DNA of 64,000 nt from Trichomonas vaginalis G3. Its lineage: Eukaryota > Parabasalia > Trichomonadida > Trichomonadidae. The stretch covers positions 15,500,001-15,564,000 of the forward strand of contig NC_067205.1 of NCBI RefSeq assembly GCF_026262505.1. The letters run 5' to 3'. Below are positions 31,569 to 41,732 of this stretch, one piece after another. A program made the position numbers and the translations under genes. The notes under the pieces were generated by a model. The model saw only the letters and a program-made list of their open reading frames with translations, was not told the DNA's origin and did no database searches. Each line of letters starts with the position of its first letter. Within the stretch, counting starts at the first letter, position 1.

Positions 31569-33170
31569 ATGTACGCCGCTCAGAATATAACGCCAACAGT
31601 TTTGGATGCTATGAATGGAAATGTTTCCGAATGGTATAACGAATGCGACAATGCCATTAGAAGGTCAGAAATAGTTCCTGGAACTTACGAATATACAACT
31701 GCTGTTTCTTATGGAAACGTAGGTGAGTTTGGAGAAGGTTCTTCAACAACAGTAGATATTGCTTGCGACAGGTTTCATATTATTTCTATTGACAACTCAT
31801 TCTTATACGTGGAACAAGACATTGAAATAAAACCTTCTGCCAAGTTGTCTGACAAGAAAGGTTGCAATGGAATTTTCTATGTCGGATACCAATATGCTCC
31901 AGAAGTTTTCATGGGATATAAGATATATTCTAACTCTGACTTAGTTCAAACAGTAACATGGGCAAACTATGAATGGTTCGCTTTGAGAAACTCAGTACAA
32001 CCACAAGCTAGAGAACAAACAGACCAGTATGCAACTATTGAGAAAATAAGAAGACTTGACCCTAACGTTCCAGGAGTTTATGTTAACCTTTCTGGTTCAG
32101 ATGGAACTGCTGCCACTAAAGTAAAACTGAAACTTAGAGTTCCTTTGTCATCTTTCCTCATCTTCAGGTTTTTAAGATACTTGCCAAACTGGGCAGGAAA
32201 AATTTCTATTGAACTTACTCCAAGCAAAAATAACTTAGTCATTGCACCAACACAAGACCCATTCACATTACTGTAGCTGGAACTGGTGGAGCCAAGTTCT
32301 GTGACTTTTGCAAAGACAAAGTTGACTTAGACTTTGGTTTCTCAAACCTCAACACTGAAGTAAACTATTATTTCAATGCTGCTGGAACTGCTTGGGACCC
32401 AGTTAGTTCACATGCGAAAGTTTGAATGCAAGAGAATAGAAAGCAGACTTGCAGTCTATATGTTGGACCCAGATATTTCAAATGCTTTAGCTGCCAAATA
32501 TATTGCAGTTCCACTTATGTTCCCTATACACCAAATATCTGTCAAAGACTTTGCAGGTGAAGTTGGAAACCAAAGTGCTGACCCAGGTGCAAGAACAGAT
32601 ATTGCTTTAACAACTGCAATGAAACATGCAGATACTATGTTTGTACTGTTCAGACGAACTATAAATGACTATTCTTGTTTCTACAACCCTGGTATTAAAT
32701 ATCATATAAACATAGATGGCAAATATTATCCAAGAGAAGAATATTCTACAGTTGAGGATATGAGGTCATACAACTTGACATTAGATGCTATGAACTTTAA
32801 CAACAACTTCACAACAACCATTAACCCTGAAATGCAAAGTTCTATTATGCCATATGTGAAAGTATGGACTCATACAGGAGGTCAAAAAACTCAATATACA
32901 AATGGAGACCGTTCAAACTTTTGGCTTGGCATTCCATTTGCTGACTCAGAAGACTTTATGGGTGGTATTTCAACTGTTGGTACAGTTCAAATACAATATA
33001 CTGGTGACAGAGACGGTCCAGATGAACTGAGAGCAAAGAAGTTTACAAAACCAATAGCACTTTTCACGGAAGATGCTCTTTTGAAGATTCGTTCGATGAA
33101 ACCTGCTGGGGCTCCTCAGATTGGCATAACGACAGCTTCCATCGAGCAGATTTTGGCAGCAGGTCAGTAA
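31569..33170 (+). pseudogene. Major capsid protein (double jelly-roll), broken
   Basis: This is the region of the Maverick major capsid protein, about 530 residues long and broken about once. The first half shows the pattern of Polinton capsids: a hydrophobic strand pair (CDRFHIISIDNSFLYVEQ), a YKIYSNSDLVQTVTWANYEW segment, a PGVYVNLSG turn, and an FLIFRFLRYLPNWAGKISIEL stretch that closes the N-terminal jelly roll. The second half is beta-rich with asparagine-rich loops. These proteins form the trimeric capsomers of icosahedral particles. The upstream sequence CTATATTTTTACTCATATG fits the shared start motif of the element. Confidence 0.8.
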
Positions 33171-33498
33171 GTTGTTCTTGAACTGACTTCTCTCCGTCAA
33201 ATATTGACAGTACGCCAGTTTTGACATAAATTGTATTATAAACTTACCTTTAGAAATATCTGTAAGTTTTGTTGTTATATTTTTGTCTGCTTCAAGAACT
33301 TTCACCATTTCTTATACCAACTTTCTTTGCTTTATGAAAATATTTTGGTTCAGCAAAGACTGCTATTCTATAACATTTTCCATTGTTTGTATAAAGAACT
33401 ATTCTGTCAATGTATTTGTATTGTTTGTGTGTGTAAACTTTGTTCTGCTTCAATTCGAAGAGATACTCAAATACGTCCATCTTTTTATTCTAAGTAAA

Positions 33499-34080
33499 AT
33501 GTCATTTCCGAAAAATAGAAGCGTAAGTGTTTCAAAAGGTTTAATGGCGGTGGCAGATGTGAAGTTAAATTCACCAACTCAAACAAACAGTCAAAGTGTT
33601 GTTGTCAATGTCAAAGAAAGAGATGTTGAAGTGGGGAAACCATACGAAGACGAAGATGGTATAACAATAGTTCCTGTAAAAGAACAACCAACATATCCTG
33701 AAGTTAGCAGAGACTTAAGTTCTGTTGCAGATATTCGAAACGACTACCAACAACTGAAAGACAAACTTCAAACTCAGGAGAAGATTTGTCAAGCTTTAAG
33801 TATAATGTTAAACTTGGTCGAACACAACCCTGTAAAAGTGAACTCATATGTCATTGCACCTCATGAAGTTTTGAAAGAACTATTGAAACTTTTGACAGAG
33901 GCAGACGATATAAACATCAAAGAAATAGAACCCGACATTAGTTGCTGTGGTGTTTCATATAATGTCATTGACAAGATATACGTTATGAAAGGAGGTGAAA
34001 CGTTGAACTTAAAATATAGTTTCCCAGACGTCATAAAAATATTTGACGACCCACACATTTCATTAAAATTTACTTGCTAA
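33499..34080 (+). CDS. Maverick gene of unknown role (193 aa)
   Basis: This gene is open and read from MSFPKNRSVSVSKG; the longer frame upstream is hydrophobic and probably not translated. The N-terminal 70 residues are disordered, residues ~75-110 are a coiled coil (NDYQQLKDKLQTQEKICQA), and a compact domain follows (EPDISCCGVSYNVIDKIYVM). It sits between the major capsid gene and a beta-rich gene that starts 4 bases after its stop, so the three were probably expressed together. Function unknown. Confidence 0.6.
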   Translation: MSFPKNRSVSVSKGLMAVADVKLNSPTQTNSQSVVVNVKERDVEVGKPYEDEDGITIVPVKEQPTYPEVSRDLSSVADIRNDYQQLKDKLQTQEKICQALSIMLNLVEHNPVKVNSYVIAPHEVLKELLKLLTEADDINIKEIEPDISCCGVSYNVIDKIYVMKGGETLNLKYSFPDVIKIFDDPHISLKFTC

Positions 34081-34084
34081 GTAA

Positions 34085-34880
34085 ATGGCAGAAGACATAG
34101 TGGTTTATACTATTACGACTAAAAACCCTGAGTCATATAATTCTATAACAACAAACTTACAAAGTCCTCAAGGACGATATTGTAAACTAACCTTAAACAC
34201 AATGACGACTAAAGCCTGTTTTGCTCTTTTGACACCAGAAGACTTTGTTGTTGTGAATGGTAAAAAATACTTCTTTGAAGATACTTACTCAGATATACCA
34301 CCAACAGGTTTTGTTGACTTATTTAATACTTTAAGGACGGATGTAACATGTGCTGCAACTAGAGCAGGTTTCATTATGTTTGGATGTCCGACTGAGTTTA
34401 GTATAAACGATATGAGCTATAATACAAAACTTATATCTGGTTTTTACTACCAACAGTTTCCTATAACAGGAAAAGGTGTCATACAAGGTTTGTCTGTTCC
34501 ATTGACTTTAAGTACACCTATTTTATATATTGTTTCAAACTTAGGTTCAAAGTGCTATTCGAATGTCGACAGAAACTACTATGACCAAAAGATACTCATG
34601 CGTATAAACAACACTTTCTCTGCTGGTTTGCCTATTGTTCATTCGAATGCAGAATTTTCAGCTTTAAGTAAACTCAAACACTTTAGCAAACATAAACTTA
34701 ACCTTAGTTGACGCAAACTTTGTTCCTGTAAAACTTTATGTCCTATATTTGTCAATGACGGCAGAAAGTTTCGAATTGGAAGATGCACTGGTGAAAGTAT
34801 TGTACTACAAGAACAACTTCAACAACAACAAATAGCTCAAGAACAACAAATGCAACAAATGGAACAACAAAGTCAAGAAT
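34085..34880 (+). pseudogene. Candidate minor capsid (penton-like) protein, broken
   Basis: This is a beta-rich region of about 260 residues, broken about once, next to the capsid gene. It begins MAEDIVVYTITTKN and runs through strands such as YCKLTLNTMTTKACFALL and KGVIQGLSVPLTLSTPILYI. It ends in a Gln-rich tail (QQQMEQQ-like). Size, position and strand content suit the single jelly-roll minor capsid protein of Polintons, but I have no diagnostic motif. Confidence 0.4.
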
Positions 34881-34911
34881 AAAAAAATAATATTTTTTTA
34901 TTTTTATAAAA

Positions 34912-36136
34912 ATGTACAGAATAGATGTTCAGATTTTTATGACTTCCAAGCATTCAGAAATATGTGTCCATTTAGAGACTATAACAAAGCAGTCGAGAAT
35001 TTGAAACGTTTAGTCATTTATGTTGACTCTGCCCCAGAATGTTATGTCATGAAAGAATGGGATGTTGTCTTTAACAAACCAAGAGCAACAATAGTTTCAG
35101 AACAAGAATGTAGACAGAAACTTAAGAAAATAAATCGTACAAGTTGGTATGAAAGAGTTAGATGCTTGGGATATCTTATTGTCAAAACTTGAAGATTTTT
35201 CAGTTCGAGGTATAAAGTTCTATACACCTTCTCCAAACTTCTATTCTATCTTCACTGGATATAAATACGAACAAGTAGAATGAAAGAAAAATTATAGAAG
35301 CTTGGTTAGACCATGTCAAAGAAATTATATGCAATGGAAACGAAAAGGTTTATGAGTATATCTTATGTTGGTTTGCAAACATCTTACAACATCCAAGTGC
35401 TAAAATGAAAACTGCTCTTCATTAAATTGGAAAACAAGGAACTGGTAAGAACACATTCTTTACAATATCTTATGCAAACTATTAGAAGGTTATTCGAACC
35501 TAATATGACAAACTTAGAAAACATCTGTGGCAAGTTTAACTCCTCAATAGAGAATATGAAACTTATAAGTTTGCAATGAACTTCAAAGTATAGATACAAC
35601 AAAAGTTTTGAACTCAGATGCTTTGAAGAGTCTTATAACAGACAAAGTTGGAGTTGTTGAAAGAAAGTATAAAGACCAAAGAGTTTGTGAAAATGTTGCA
35701 AACTTCATTATGGTTTCAAACAATACGTTCCGATGAAGTTAGAAAGTTCTGACAGAAGATATGTAGTTGTCAGAACGTCAGATTCTCATATGCAAGATAC
35801 AGAATATTTTGACGACTTAGCAGAAACTTTGACATCTGACTTTTACAACCACTTGTTCTCATATTTCATGACATTAGATATTTCTAAGTTCAATCCAAGA
35901 CAAATTCCACATACCGAAGAGAGACAAACATTGTTAGAAGCAAACAAGAGTGTATATGAACTGTTCATAGATGAACTGACTTTGTGTCATAGATGAAAGG
36001 TCATTGTACGATTCATATAAACAATATTGTCAAGAATATGGTTATATGCAGCGTCTAAACGAACATTCTTGGCAAATGTCAAAAATCTTTTAGATGTTCA
36101 GAACGGCGTATATACAAAGAAAAATTTTTCTGAGTA
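34912..36136 (+). pseudogene. SF3-type (D5/DUF5906-like) helicase, broken
   Basis: This region is broken in several places but recognisable. A Walker A-like GKQGTGKNT lies near 35430, with further superfamily 3 features downstream (NSDALKSLITD near 35610; a VSNN sensor-like strand near 35715; SSDRRYVVVRTSD near 35745). The Arg-finger-type RRY and the following lid helix fit the D5/DUF5906 helicases that unwind DNA during viral replication. A start motif of the shared type precedes 34912. Protein-primed PolB elements do not always keep a helicase, so its presence beside PolB is notable. Confidence 0.7.
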
Positions 36137-36176
36137 AATTTTAAAAAAAAATATATATTTTTATCCGATAGAAAAG

Positions 36177-36596
36177 ATGGCAAAATTCATCTCAGTAAAT
36201 AAGTACATGACAGAAGTCAAAGATAAGTTAGCTCCATTCGCATATTTGAATGTTTACTTCTACAATTTTGAAAAGTCTACATTTGACAAAATTTGGAACA
36301 TTGCACCAGTTAAGTTTGCTGTTGTTAGAAAAAGTGGTGCAACTTTTGAAGACTTAGACATAGAAGGTTTGTTAGCAGTCAAAGAAAATTTTGACAGAAA
36401 GTTCTCAAAACTCGAAGAAGGCAAAGCATACAAACTTGTTATACCTTATGAACCAAAGAAAGCAGACGACTATGAATATTATGAGTCTAAGATAGTTGAA
36501 GTTCAAGGTAAATTGGGTAAAAAGATTTTAGAGTCTAAGCCAGTGTTTGCCCCTAAAGAGGAAGAGAACATTGACATTGACCCAGAAATGTTCTAA
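36177..36596 (+). CDS. Maverick gene of unknown role (139 aa)
   Basis: This gene is open. It starts MAKFISVNKYMTEVK and has an alpha/beta, beta-rich core with an acidic C-terminus (EEENIDIDPEMF). An acidic tail on a small beta protein is common in single-strand DNA-binding proteins, and it lies next to the helicase. An SSB-like role is therefore a reasonable guess, not a finding. It converges with the next gene, 16 bases apart. Confidence 0.55.
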   Translation: MAKFISVNKYMTEVKDKLAPFAYLNVYFYNFEKSTFDKIWNIAPVKFAVVRKSGATFEDLDIEGLLAVKENFDRKFSKLEEGKAYKLVIPYEPKKADDYEYYESKIVEVQGKLGKKILESKPVFAPKEEENIDIDPEMF

Positions 36597-36612
36597 AAAT
36601 AAAATTTTATTT

Positions 36613-37074
36613 TTACATGTCAAATTTCTTTTTCTCTGGAACTGGTTCAGGTTCTTTCTTCTCTTCTACTTTCTTTTCTTTCTTTTCTTTCTTTTCTCTC
36701 TTCTTCTTCTTTTCTGGTGGAGTTATGTCAAATTTCTCAGAACCATATTTATGTAAAAGTTCTTTGTCCTTTAATAGCTCTTCTATTCTGTTTTCTATTT
36801 CATCTTCAAGAACAGCGCATGTGCCTTCTTTGCATTCTAAGAACTTTTGTTGGACTTCATCTTTCCAATCGGCGTCATCTCTGTCAACAAGTCTGTCATT
36901 GACAAATTTTAAGACTGCTCTTTGTAATGTTTTATGGTTCTTGTCATATTCCCAGAAACAGAACTTTAGAACAAATTCACCTTTCTTGTTTACACTATGT
37001 AAGATTTTATGGTCGACAGATGTTTTGCTGTCGAAAAGTTTGTCTCGAATATAGATAGCGAAATCGCTAGACAT
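36613..37074 (-). CDS. Maverick gene of unknown role with Lys-rich tail (153 aa)
   Basis: This gene is open and read from MSSDFAIYIRDKL. Residues 1-60 look folded (FVLKFCFWEYDKNHKTLQRAV). The middle is acidic and helical. The last 45 residues are a Lys/Glu/Pro repeat (EKKEKKEKK). The reverse strand has a Ser/Phe-rich frame that is only the shadow of this tail. It is divergent from the ATPase gene, with 36 bases between the starts. Function unknown. Confidence 0.55.
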   Translation of the reverse strand: MSSDFAIYIRDKLFDSKTSVDHKILHSVNKKGEFVLKFCFWEYDKNHKTLQRAVLKFVNDRLVDRDDADWKDEVQQKFLECKEGTCAVLEDEIENRIEELLKDKELLHKYGSEKFDITPPEKKKKREKKEKKEKKVEEKKEPEPVPEKKKFDM

Positions 37075-37110
37075 TTTCAAAAAGATAAAAATTTTAATTT
37101 TTCTAAAAAT

Positions 37111-37971
37111 ATGTTAGAAAAAAAGTTTGCTGACATTGACAAAAAATTTGAGAATGTTTTAAATAAGAACAAGAGGAAGTTGGAAAATGCTCAGATAAAA
37201 CCCATACATGACAAGTTCTTATTTGCTCAGAATGGTATAACAGGTCTAATCGCACCACCTGGGTCGGGTAAGACTTTCACTTATCTTAAAATGGCTGCAC
37301 AACAACAAGAACTAGATGAGAAGAACCCATTCTATGAGTTAGTTGTTATTTGTAGTACTTCTGGTCAATTTGACCAAACCGTCAATTCGTTCAAAGATAT
37401 TATAAAGAAGTCTAAGTTAGTATGTATAAAGGATACTGAGTTGTTAGATTGGATAAAGAAGTACCAAAGAAGAGTTTTGAAGTATAATGCTATAAATGAG
37501 TATATAAATTCTAAGTTTAAAGACCCAAATGAGGAAATGCAGAGAATATTAGAGAAGAAACACTTCAGAAACAAACAGAAAGAGATAGAATACATTTCGA
37601 AGAAATTGCAATCGTACGATTGGAAAACGTACCCTCATAGGTGTCTTCTTATCTTAGATGACTTTGCTTCTCATCCTTTGTTAAAGAACAGAGAACAAGA
37701 CATGTGTCGAATTCTTAAGAAACTTAGGCACTTTAACATCTCAGTTGTCATTTGTGTACAGACAGCAAAGAGTTTAAGTAAGGATGTTAAAAGAATACTT
37801 ACTGACATCATACTTTTCCCTGGATTGTCCGAAGACGATTTCATGGAACTTATGAAAGAGTCCATGGCAGGTAAGTTTGACAGACATGAACTATGGAGAA
37901 GTACAAAGTCATACAAGACCCTCATACTTCTTTCAGAATTCACATCTACGCGAACAAAGTTCAAATTGTAA
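37111..37971 (+). CDS. Genome-packaging ATPase (FtsK/HerA type)
   Basis: This gene is open and encodes 286 residues. I prefer the start at 37111 (MLEKKFADIDKKF), because the longer frame overlaps the opposite gene. Walker A is APPGSGKTF (~50) and Walker B is CLLILDDF (~180). A downstream NISVVICVQTAKSLS segment (~212) fits the sensor strand, with Gln as the polar residue. This is the A32-like packaging ATPase of the FtsK-HerA superfamily found in Mavericks, which drives DNA into the capsid. The length fits the family. Confidence 0.88.
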   Translation: MLEKKFADIDKKFENVLNKNKRKLENAQIKPIHDKFLFAQNGITGLIAPPGSGKTFTYLKMAAQQQELDEKNPFYELVVICSTSGQFDQTVNSFKDIIKKSKLVCIKDTELLDWIKKYQRRVLKYNAINEYINSKFKDPNEEMQRILEKKHFRNKQKEIEYISKKLQSYDWKTYPHRCLLILDDFASHPLLKNREQDMCRILKKLRHFNISVVICVQTAKSLSKDVKRILTDIILFPGLSEDDFMELMKESMAGKFDRHELWRSTKSYKTLILLSEFTSTRTKFKL

Positions 37972-39153
37972 AAAGTCAGCAAAAATAATGTTTATGTTAG
38001 AATGTTAGATCTAACATGTTTTCTAACATGTTTTCTAACATAACTATTTACAAGCGTTTTACATGGTATATGTTGCGATGGTTCATGACTCTAAACAATT
38101 TCGTGGCTTCAATTTCTTCTTTTAGTACATCGAATGTTTTAACGATACCGAAAGTTTCTTTATACTTCTTCTTGACGTCAGATAGAAGGAAATCGTCAGC
38201 TGTTGGATAGTTTTTGTTTAGAAATGTCAACATGTCCATTTTATCTTCTGCTGGTTTCTCTGCTTCTTTCTTTAAATCTGCATAGTCGTTTCGCATACGT
38301 TCTATCTCTTTGACGGAGTAGTTATATTTCCTCATTGCTGCTTTACATTTAGAACATTGTGGGTTCATTTTTGCGTTATATTCTGAAACCTTACCTGCTA
38401 AAACAACTAAGGCGTCAATGGTTTTCTTCATCTCGAACATAGCGGGTTTATTTGTTCGTTCCATACCTTACCCCTACTATCTTTATCTCTTATTTCCCAA
38501 ACACATTTTGCAACTAATGAAACAAAGTTGTCGTAGGTCTTAAATTCTTCGGATTTGTAAAGGTCAGAGATGTTCTTATATACCATGTCGCAGTCTTTGT
38601 CCATGACTTTGTGGTTGCAATGAAATCCAAGAAACTCATAGTTAACCTTTCGTATGAACTTCTTTATTTCTACTGAGTCAGTCAGTCCGACTTCTATTTC
38701 ATCGAATTCTGGAATAGTGAGTTTTTGTTGTTGGATTTCAGGAAGTTTAGGTAAATGGTCAATAATATCCTGCATTTCATAAAGATACTGTTCATTTGTT
38801 TCATCTTTCGCACTACAGTCTAAATTACTTGTTAAAAGTTCTTGCTTTATCTTCTGGATTTTTGTTTCGAAAGTATATGAAGAAGGAATGAAGCTTTTCA
38901 TCTCTACTAACATTGAAGTTGGGTTCATGACTAACGAGTTTGGTGCTGTTGTTGCTAACATGTTCTTACAATAAAAATAAAAAATATTTTTTTAAAAAAA
39001 CCAACTTTATTTTTTATTTCGGGAAAATTCATGATTTTCGAGAGTTTTAGACCATGTTAGAAAACGTGTTAGAAAACATGTTAGATCTAACATTCTAACA
39101 TAAATTATATTTTTGGTGTAAAATTCATGAAAATTCAAATTGTAAAAAGTCAA
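37961..39153. repeat. Inverted and direct repeats bracketing two Maverick genes
   Basis: An imperfect ~50-bp inverted repeat, rich in TGTTAGA/TCTAACA blocks, lies at 37987-38042 and 39053-39105. Just outside it, a ~19-bp direct repeat (TTCAAATTGTAAAAAGTCA) occurs at 37961-37979 and again near 39135-39153. The left copy of the direct repeat is also the end of the ATPase gene. The design looks like the footprint of an inserted or duplicated 1.1 kb cassette, but the genes inside use the ordinary Maverick start motif. Confidence 0.75.
38048..38961 (-). CDS. Two overlapping Maverick frames of unknown role
   Basis: Two leftward open frames, 38428-38961 (177 aa) and 38048-38464 (138 aa), overlap by 37 bases in different registers and may represent one broken gene or two. 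The first is helical (LTIPEFDEIEVGL). The second has CSKCKAAM, a single CxxC, followed by a coiled coil (YADLKKEAEKPAEDK). I recognise no family. Upstream of 38961 lies an AT-rich start motif like that of PolB and the helicase. Confidence 0.5.
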
Positions 39154-39402
39154 GCTTGAAAAATGTAAGTGTTTAGTCTTAGTAAGATGGTAGCTTCTTA
39201 AAGCAAATACCATTGCTGAGTTTTATGTACGTGAAGAGAAGTACAATGAATTCAATTACGAGTACAATTGCAATGACAACTAAGGCAACTATTTTTGTCT
39301 TTTTGCCAGCAAGGGTACTTCTTCTCTTCCAATGGTTCGGCAGAACTATACTCACTCATGAGAAATGCCAAAACGGTTTAATAGAAAAAGTGTCATTTTT
39401 TC

Positions 39403-39597
39403 ATGTCCGAAGACTCGAAGGTGCAACACTTCCAAAATACCGACGAACTCAGAAGAGCAGCATGGCAGTATGTTCTTGACAACTTCTTTGAGTTCTCCAG
39501 GTACACCTTGGAAAATGCTGAAGAACTCCGACACAGAGAATTTGGAGAAATTGCACTCCAATACTACCTTGACAAACAAAGGGTAAACAAAGGGTAA
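39403..39597 (+). CDS. Small Maverick-island gene (64 aa)
   Basis: This is an open frame starting MSEDSKVQHFQNTDELRR. It is helical and charged with no membrane segment, and I know of no family. AAAAAGTGTCATTTTTTC lies directly before the start, which is the start motif of the island genes. The close agreement with the next gene's leader supports it as a real gene. Confidence 0.5.
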   Translation: MSEDSKVQHFQNTDELRRAAWQYVLDNFFEFSRYTLENAEELRHREFGEIALQYYLDKQRVNKG

Positions 39598-39638
39598 AAT
39601 AAGACTAAAAAACTTAACGTTTAAAAAGTGACATTTTT

Positions 39639-39839
39639 ATGAGCTCCGAGTCACCGAGAAAACTTGGTCAGATGTTAGCAGCTTACTTCCCTGAGGAGGA
39701 TGGAAGCGTTACATACATCAGGTTCAAAAACAACGAACCTGGAATTGCGTACCAAATTCGCAATTACATGACCATGGAAGAGTACGAAAGGTTCCTACAA
39801 GAGAAACCAGCTCTAAACAACTCAGAAAAGAAAGAATAA
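39639..39839 (+). CDS. Small Maverick-island gene (66 aa)
   Basis: This open frame starts MSSESPRKLGQMLAAYFPEE. It is a short mixed protein with a charged C-terminus, no recognised family. AAAAAGTGACATTTTT directly precedes the ATG. It lies 39 bases after the preceding gene and converges with the next. Confidence 0.5.
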   Translation: MSSESPRKLGQMLAAYFPEEDGSVTYIRFKNNEPGIAYQIRNYMTMEEYERFLQEKPALNNSEKKE

Positions 39840-39902
39840 AAAGTTTAACTCGTAATTGTTTATTTTTTTACTTGTATGGGCAAGCTGCAAGAATGAAGTC
39901 GA

Positions 39903-40448
39903 CTATCTCGTCTTTGTCTTGACCAGTTGGACTGCTCTTGCGAGTACGTCTGTTTTGCGGTCTCCAGCTGGTGTCTGACCTTCGTAATTGCGCATGTTCT
40001 TGAGAGCTCCAACTGTAAATGGTTGTAGGATGAAGAGTCTCTCAGACTGCTTGAGGTAGTCTTCACGGTCACGAACCGAATCTGTGGTACGAGTCGAATC
40101 GGTCGATTTGAGGGAAGAGAGTGAGAGCCTGTCTTCTTCCATTGGGGTAGTAGCATACTCTTTGCGTAAGCGGTTCAGACCTTCCTCGAACTCTTGGTCT
40201 CTCTTGGATTGAGATTGGAATTGTGGGGCAGGGTTTTGCATAAACATCCAAGGGTTGGGGAAGTAAGGCATAGGCTGAGGAGGAGGGTAGTTCGGGAAGC
40301 CTTGTGGTGGGTAGTAACATTGAGGTGGAAATTGGTAGTAAATCGGAGGTACTTGCTGGAACTGAGGTTGCTGAGGAGACTGTTGTGGTTCTGCAGCTTT
40401 CGGTTCTTCTGGTTGGGATATGGGCTCGGTTGGTGGGACGTCGGACAT
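39903..40448 (-). CDS. Pro/Gln-rich Maverick-island protein (181 aa)
   Basis: This open frame is read from MSDVPPTEPISQ; a longer frame running through the upstream hairpin repeats is rejected. Residues ~8-85 are Pro/Gln/Tyr/Phe-rich and disordered (YYPPQGFPNYPPPQ). Residues ~95-181 are charged and helical (FEEGLNRLRKEYATT). This is a two-part layout of linker plus helical domain. Function unknown. The codons are richer in G and C than those of the capsid block. Confidence 0.5.
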   Translation of the reverse strand: MSDVPPTEPISQPEEPKAAEPQQSPQQPQFQQVPPIYYQFPPQCYYPPQGFPNYPPPQPMPYFPNPWMFMQNPAPQFQSQSKRDQEFEEGLNRLRKEYATTPMEEDRLSLSSLKSTDSTRTTDSVRDREDYLKQSERLFILQPFTVGALKNMRNYEGQTPAGDRKTDVLARAVQLVKTKTR

Positions 40449-40465
40449 CTGTTTGTGGCTTAACC

Positions 40466-40575
40466 GTCGGAAGGAAAAACCTTTCCTGTCGGAAGGAAAA
40501 ACCTTTCCTGTCGGAAGGAAAAACCTTTCCTGTCGGAAGGAAAAACCTTTCCTGTCGGAAGGAAAAACTTTTTCT
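40466..40575. repeat. Five 22-bp tandem repeats with hairpin potential
   Basis: Four identical units and one variant, starting at 40466, 40488, 40510, 40532 and 40554. Each unit carries GGAAGGAAAAACCTTTCC, a near-palindrome with an A-rich centre. Three looser GTCGGGAAA/TTTCC palindromes follow at about 40650-40695. The block lies between divergent starts, so it may be a control region or origin-like element. Confidence 0.85.
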
Positions 40576-40698
40576 GAAGTTCGACCAAAAGTTCTCAATT
40601 TTCGAAAATTTGAATGGTTTACGGACGGACAACTGGAAGAGTCCTTCCTGTCGTCGGGAAATTTTTTTCCAGTTGTCGGGAAAATATTTTCCTGTCGG

Positions 40699-41088
40699 AT
40701 GGAAGGACTCGGAATACCAGAAGGATTTGACGAGGCAATTTACCTTATAGAGATAAATGAAGTTGTTAAGCAGTACTTGCGCAGGGTAATGAAGCCCAAG
40801 GTCAAGTTCACCACTATTTCTGGAAGGTCTACACTTCAGCTCGAGACTTCGACTGGAATTCCAATTCAAATACCAGACGGGACAGCCTACGATGGCATAA
40901 AGGACGCCAAAAGAGAAGCTCTTGTTAAGTTCCTAAACAAACGTCCTTGGATAAAAATACCAAACAAGGAGAACCCCCTACCCCATATGAAATTGGCAAT
41001 TCAGTCTCTCCTTCACTTCTCGGGTCAGCCGTTCTACATAACCTGTGAAGGCGACATCCAACCAGTTCAGTCAACCTTAACGTTTTGA
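40699..41088 (+). CDS. Maverick-island gene of unknown role (129 aa)
   Basis: This open frame is read from MEGLGIPEGFDEAI, the first ATG after the palindrome block. It is an alpha/beta protein (FTTISGRSTLQLETSTG). I recognise no family. It runs together with the next two rightward genes, with spacers of 27 and 32 bases. Confidence 0.5.
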   Translation: MEGLGIPEGFDEAIYLIEINEVVKQYLRRVMKPKVKFTTISGRSTLQLETSTGIPIQIPDGTAYDGIKDAKREALVKFLNKRPWIKIPNKENPLPHMKLAIQSLLHFSGQPFYITCEGDIQPVQSTLTF

Positions 41089-41115
41089 GTAAAAACATTT
41101 TTTTTCATTTTTTGA

Positions 41116-41700
41116 ATGAAGCAAGTTAAATTCGTCCCACACCAATCTCAATGGACCGATGAAGAGTTTCAAGCTATGGTTGAAGGTGTTGAGAACGACA
41201 TAGACGGCGAACTTGAAGGAGCTCAAATCACAATTGCAACCAAAATTGCAGGAGTCAAGGAACAGATAGCTCCACTTAAAGCTACCAAAGCTACTCTTGA
41301 CCTCATGGATACTTACCGTTTAGATGTCAAGAGTGGAATAAGACATTTAAAATTAAAACTTCTAAACTACGAAGCTATACTCCAAAAGTTAGCAGAAATG
41401 AGAAGACTTTACCAGAGCTACTTACATGTAAGGGACTTACCTTCATGCAGTCCGACCAAAGATGAATTTTCTGACATTGTCCCAATTTTGTCCGAAAGTC
41501 AGCTCAGATGTTTTGAACTGCTCCCAACATATCCAGAATATGAACGTTTGCCTGAACTCTTCCGCAATCTCAAAAAACGTTTTTTGGTTCTCATGTTCGA
41601 AACTTTTATCGGAAGAGACAACAAACGTTCAGAAGAAGAACAAGATATTATTTTAAACTTGTTGTATGACATAACTGTCATAACAAGCTTTTTGAAGTAA
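41116..41700 (+). CDS. Maverick-island coiled-coil protein (194 aa)
   Basis: This open frame starts MKQVKFVPHQSQWTDEEF. Nearly the whole chain is helical, with a probable coiled coil at ~45-110 (IAPLKATKATLDLMD). It has no enzymatic motif. TTTTTTTTCATTTTTTGA precedes the start, close to the TCATTT initiator pattern. Function unknown. Confidence 0.5.
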   Translation: MKQVKFVPHQSQWTDEEFQAMVEGVENDIDGELEGAQITIATKIAGVKEQIAPLKATKATLDLMDTYRLDVKSGIRHLKLKLLNYEAILQKLAEMRRLYQSYLHVRDLPSCSPTKDEFSDIVPILSESQLRCFELLPTYPEYERLPELFRNLKKRFLVLMFETFIGRDNKRSEEEQDIILNLLYDITVITSFLK

Positions 41701-41732
41701 AACCGCCATTCTCAAACCACTTCATTTTTTCG

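Noticed and set aside
36617-37054. Ser/Phe-rich rightward frame
   Set aside because: It is the shadow of the Lys/Glu-rich tail of the leftward gene at 36613-37074.
37009-37110. Longer N-terminus for the packaging ATPase
   Set aside because: It overlaps the opposite gene's coding sequence and its start, and the ATG at 37111 follows an AT-rich leader.
40420-40698. Coding sequence through the 22-bp repeats on either strand
   Set aside because: The frames stay open only because of the repeat composition; the repeat lies between two better starts (40448 minus and 40699 plus).
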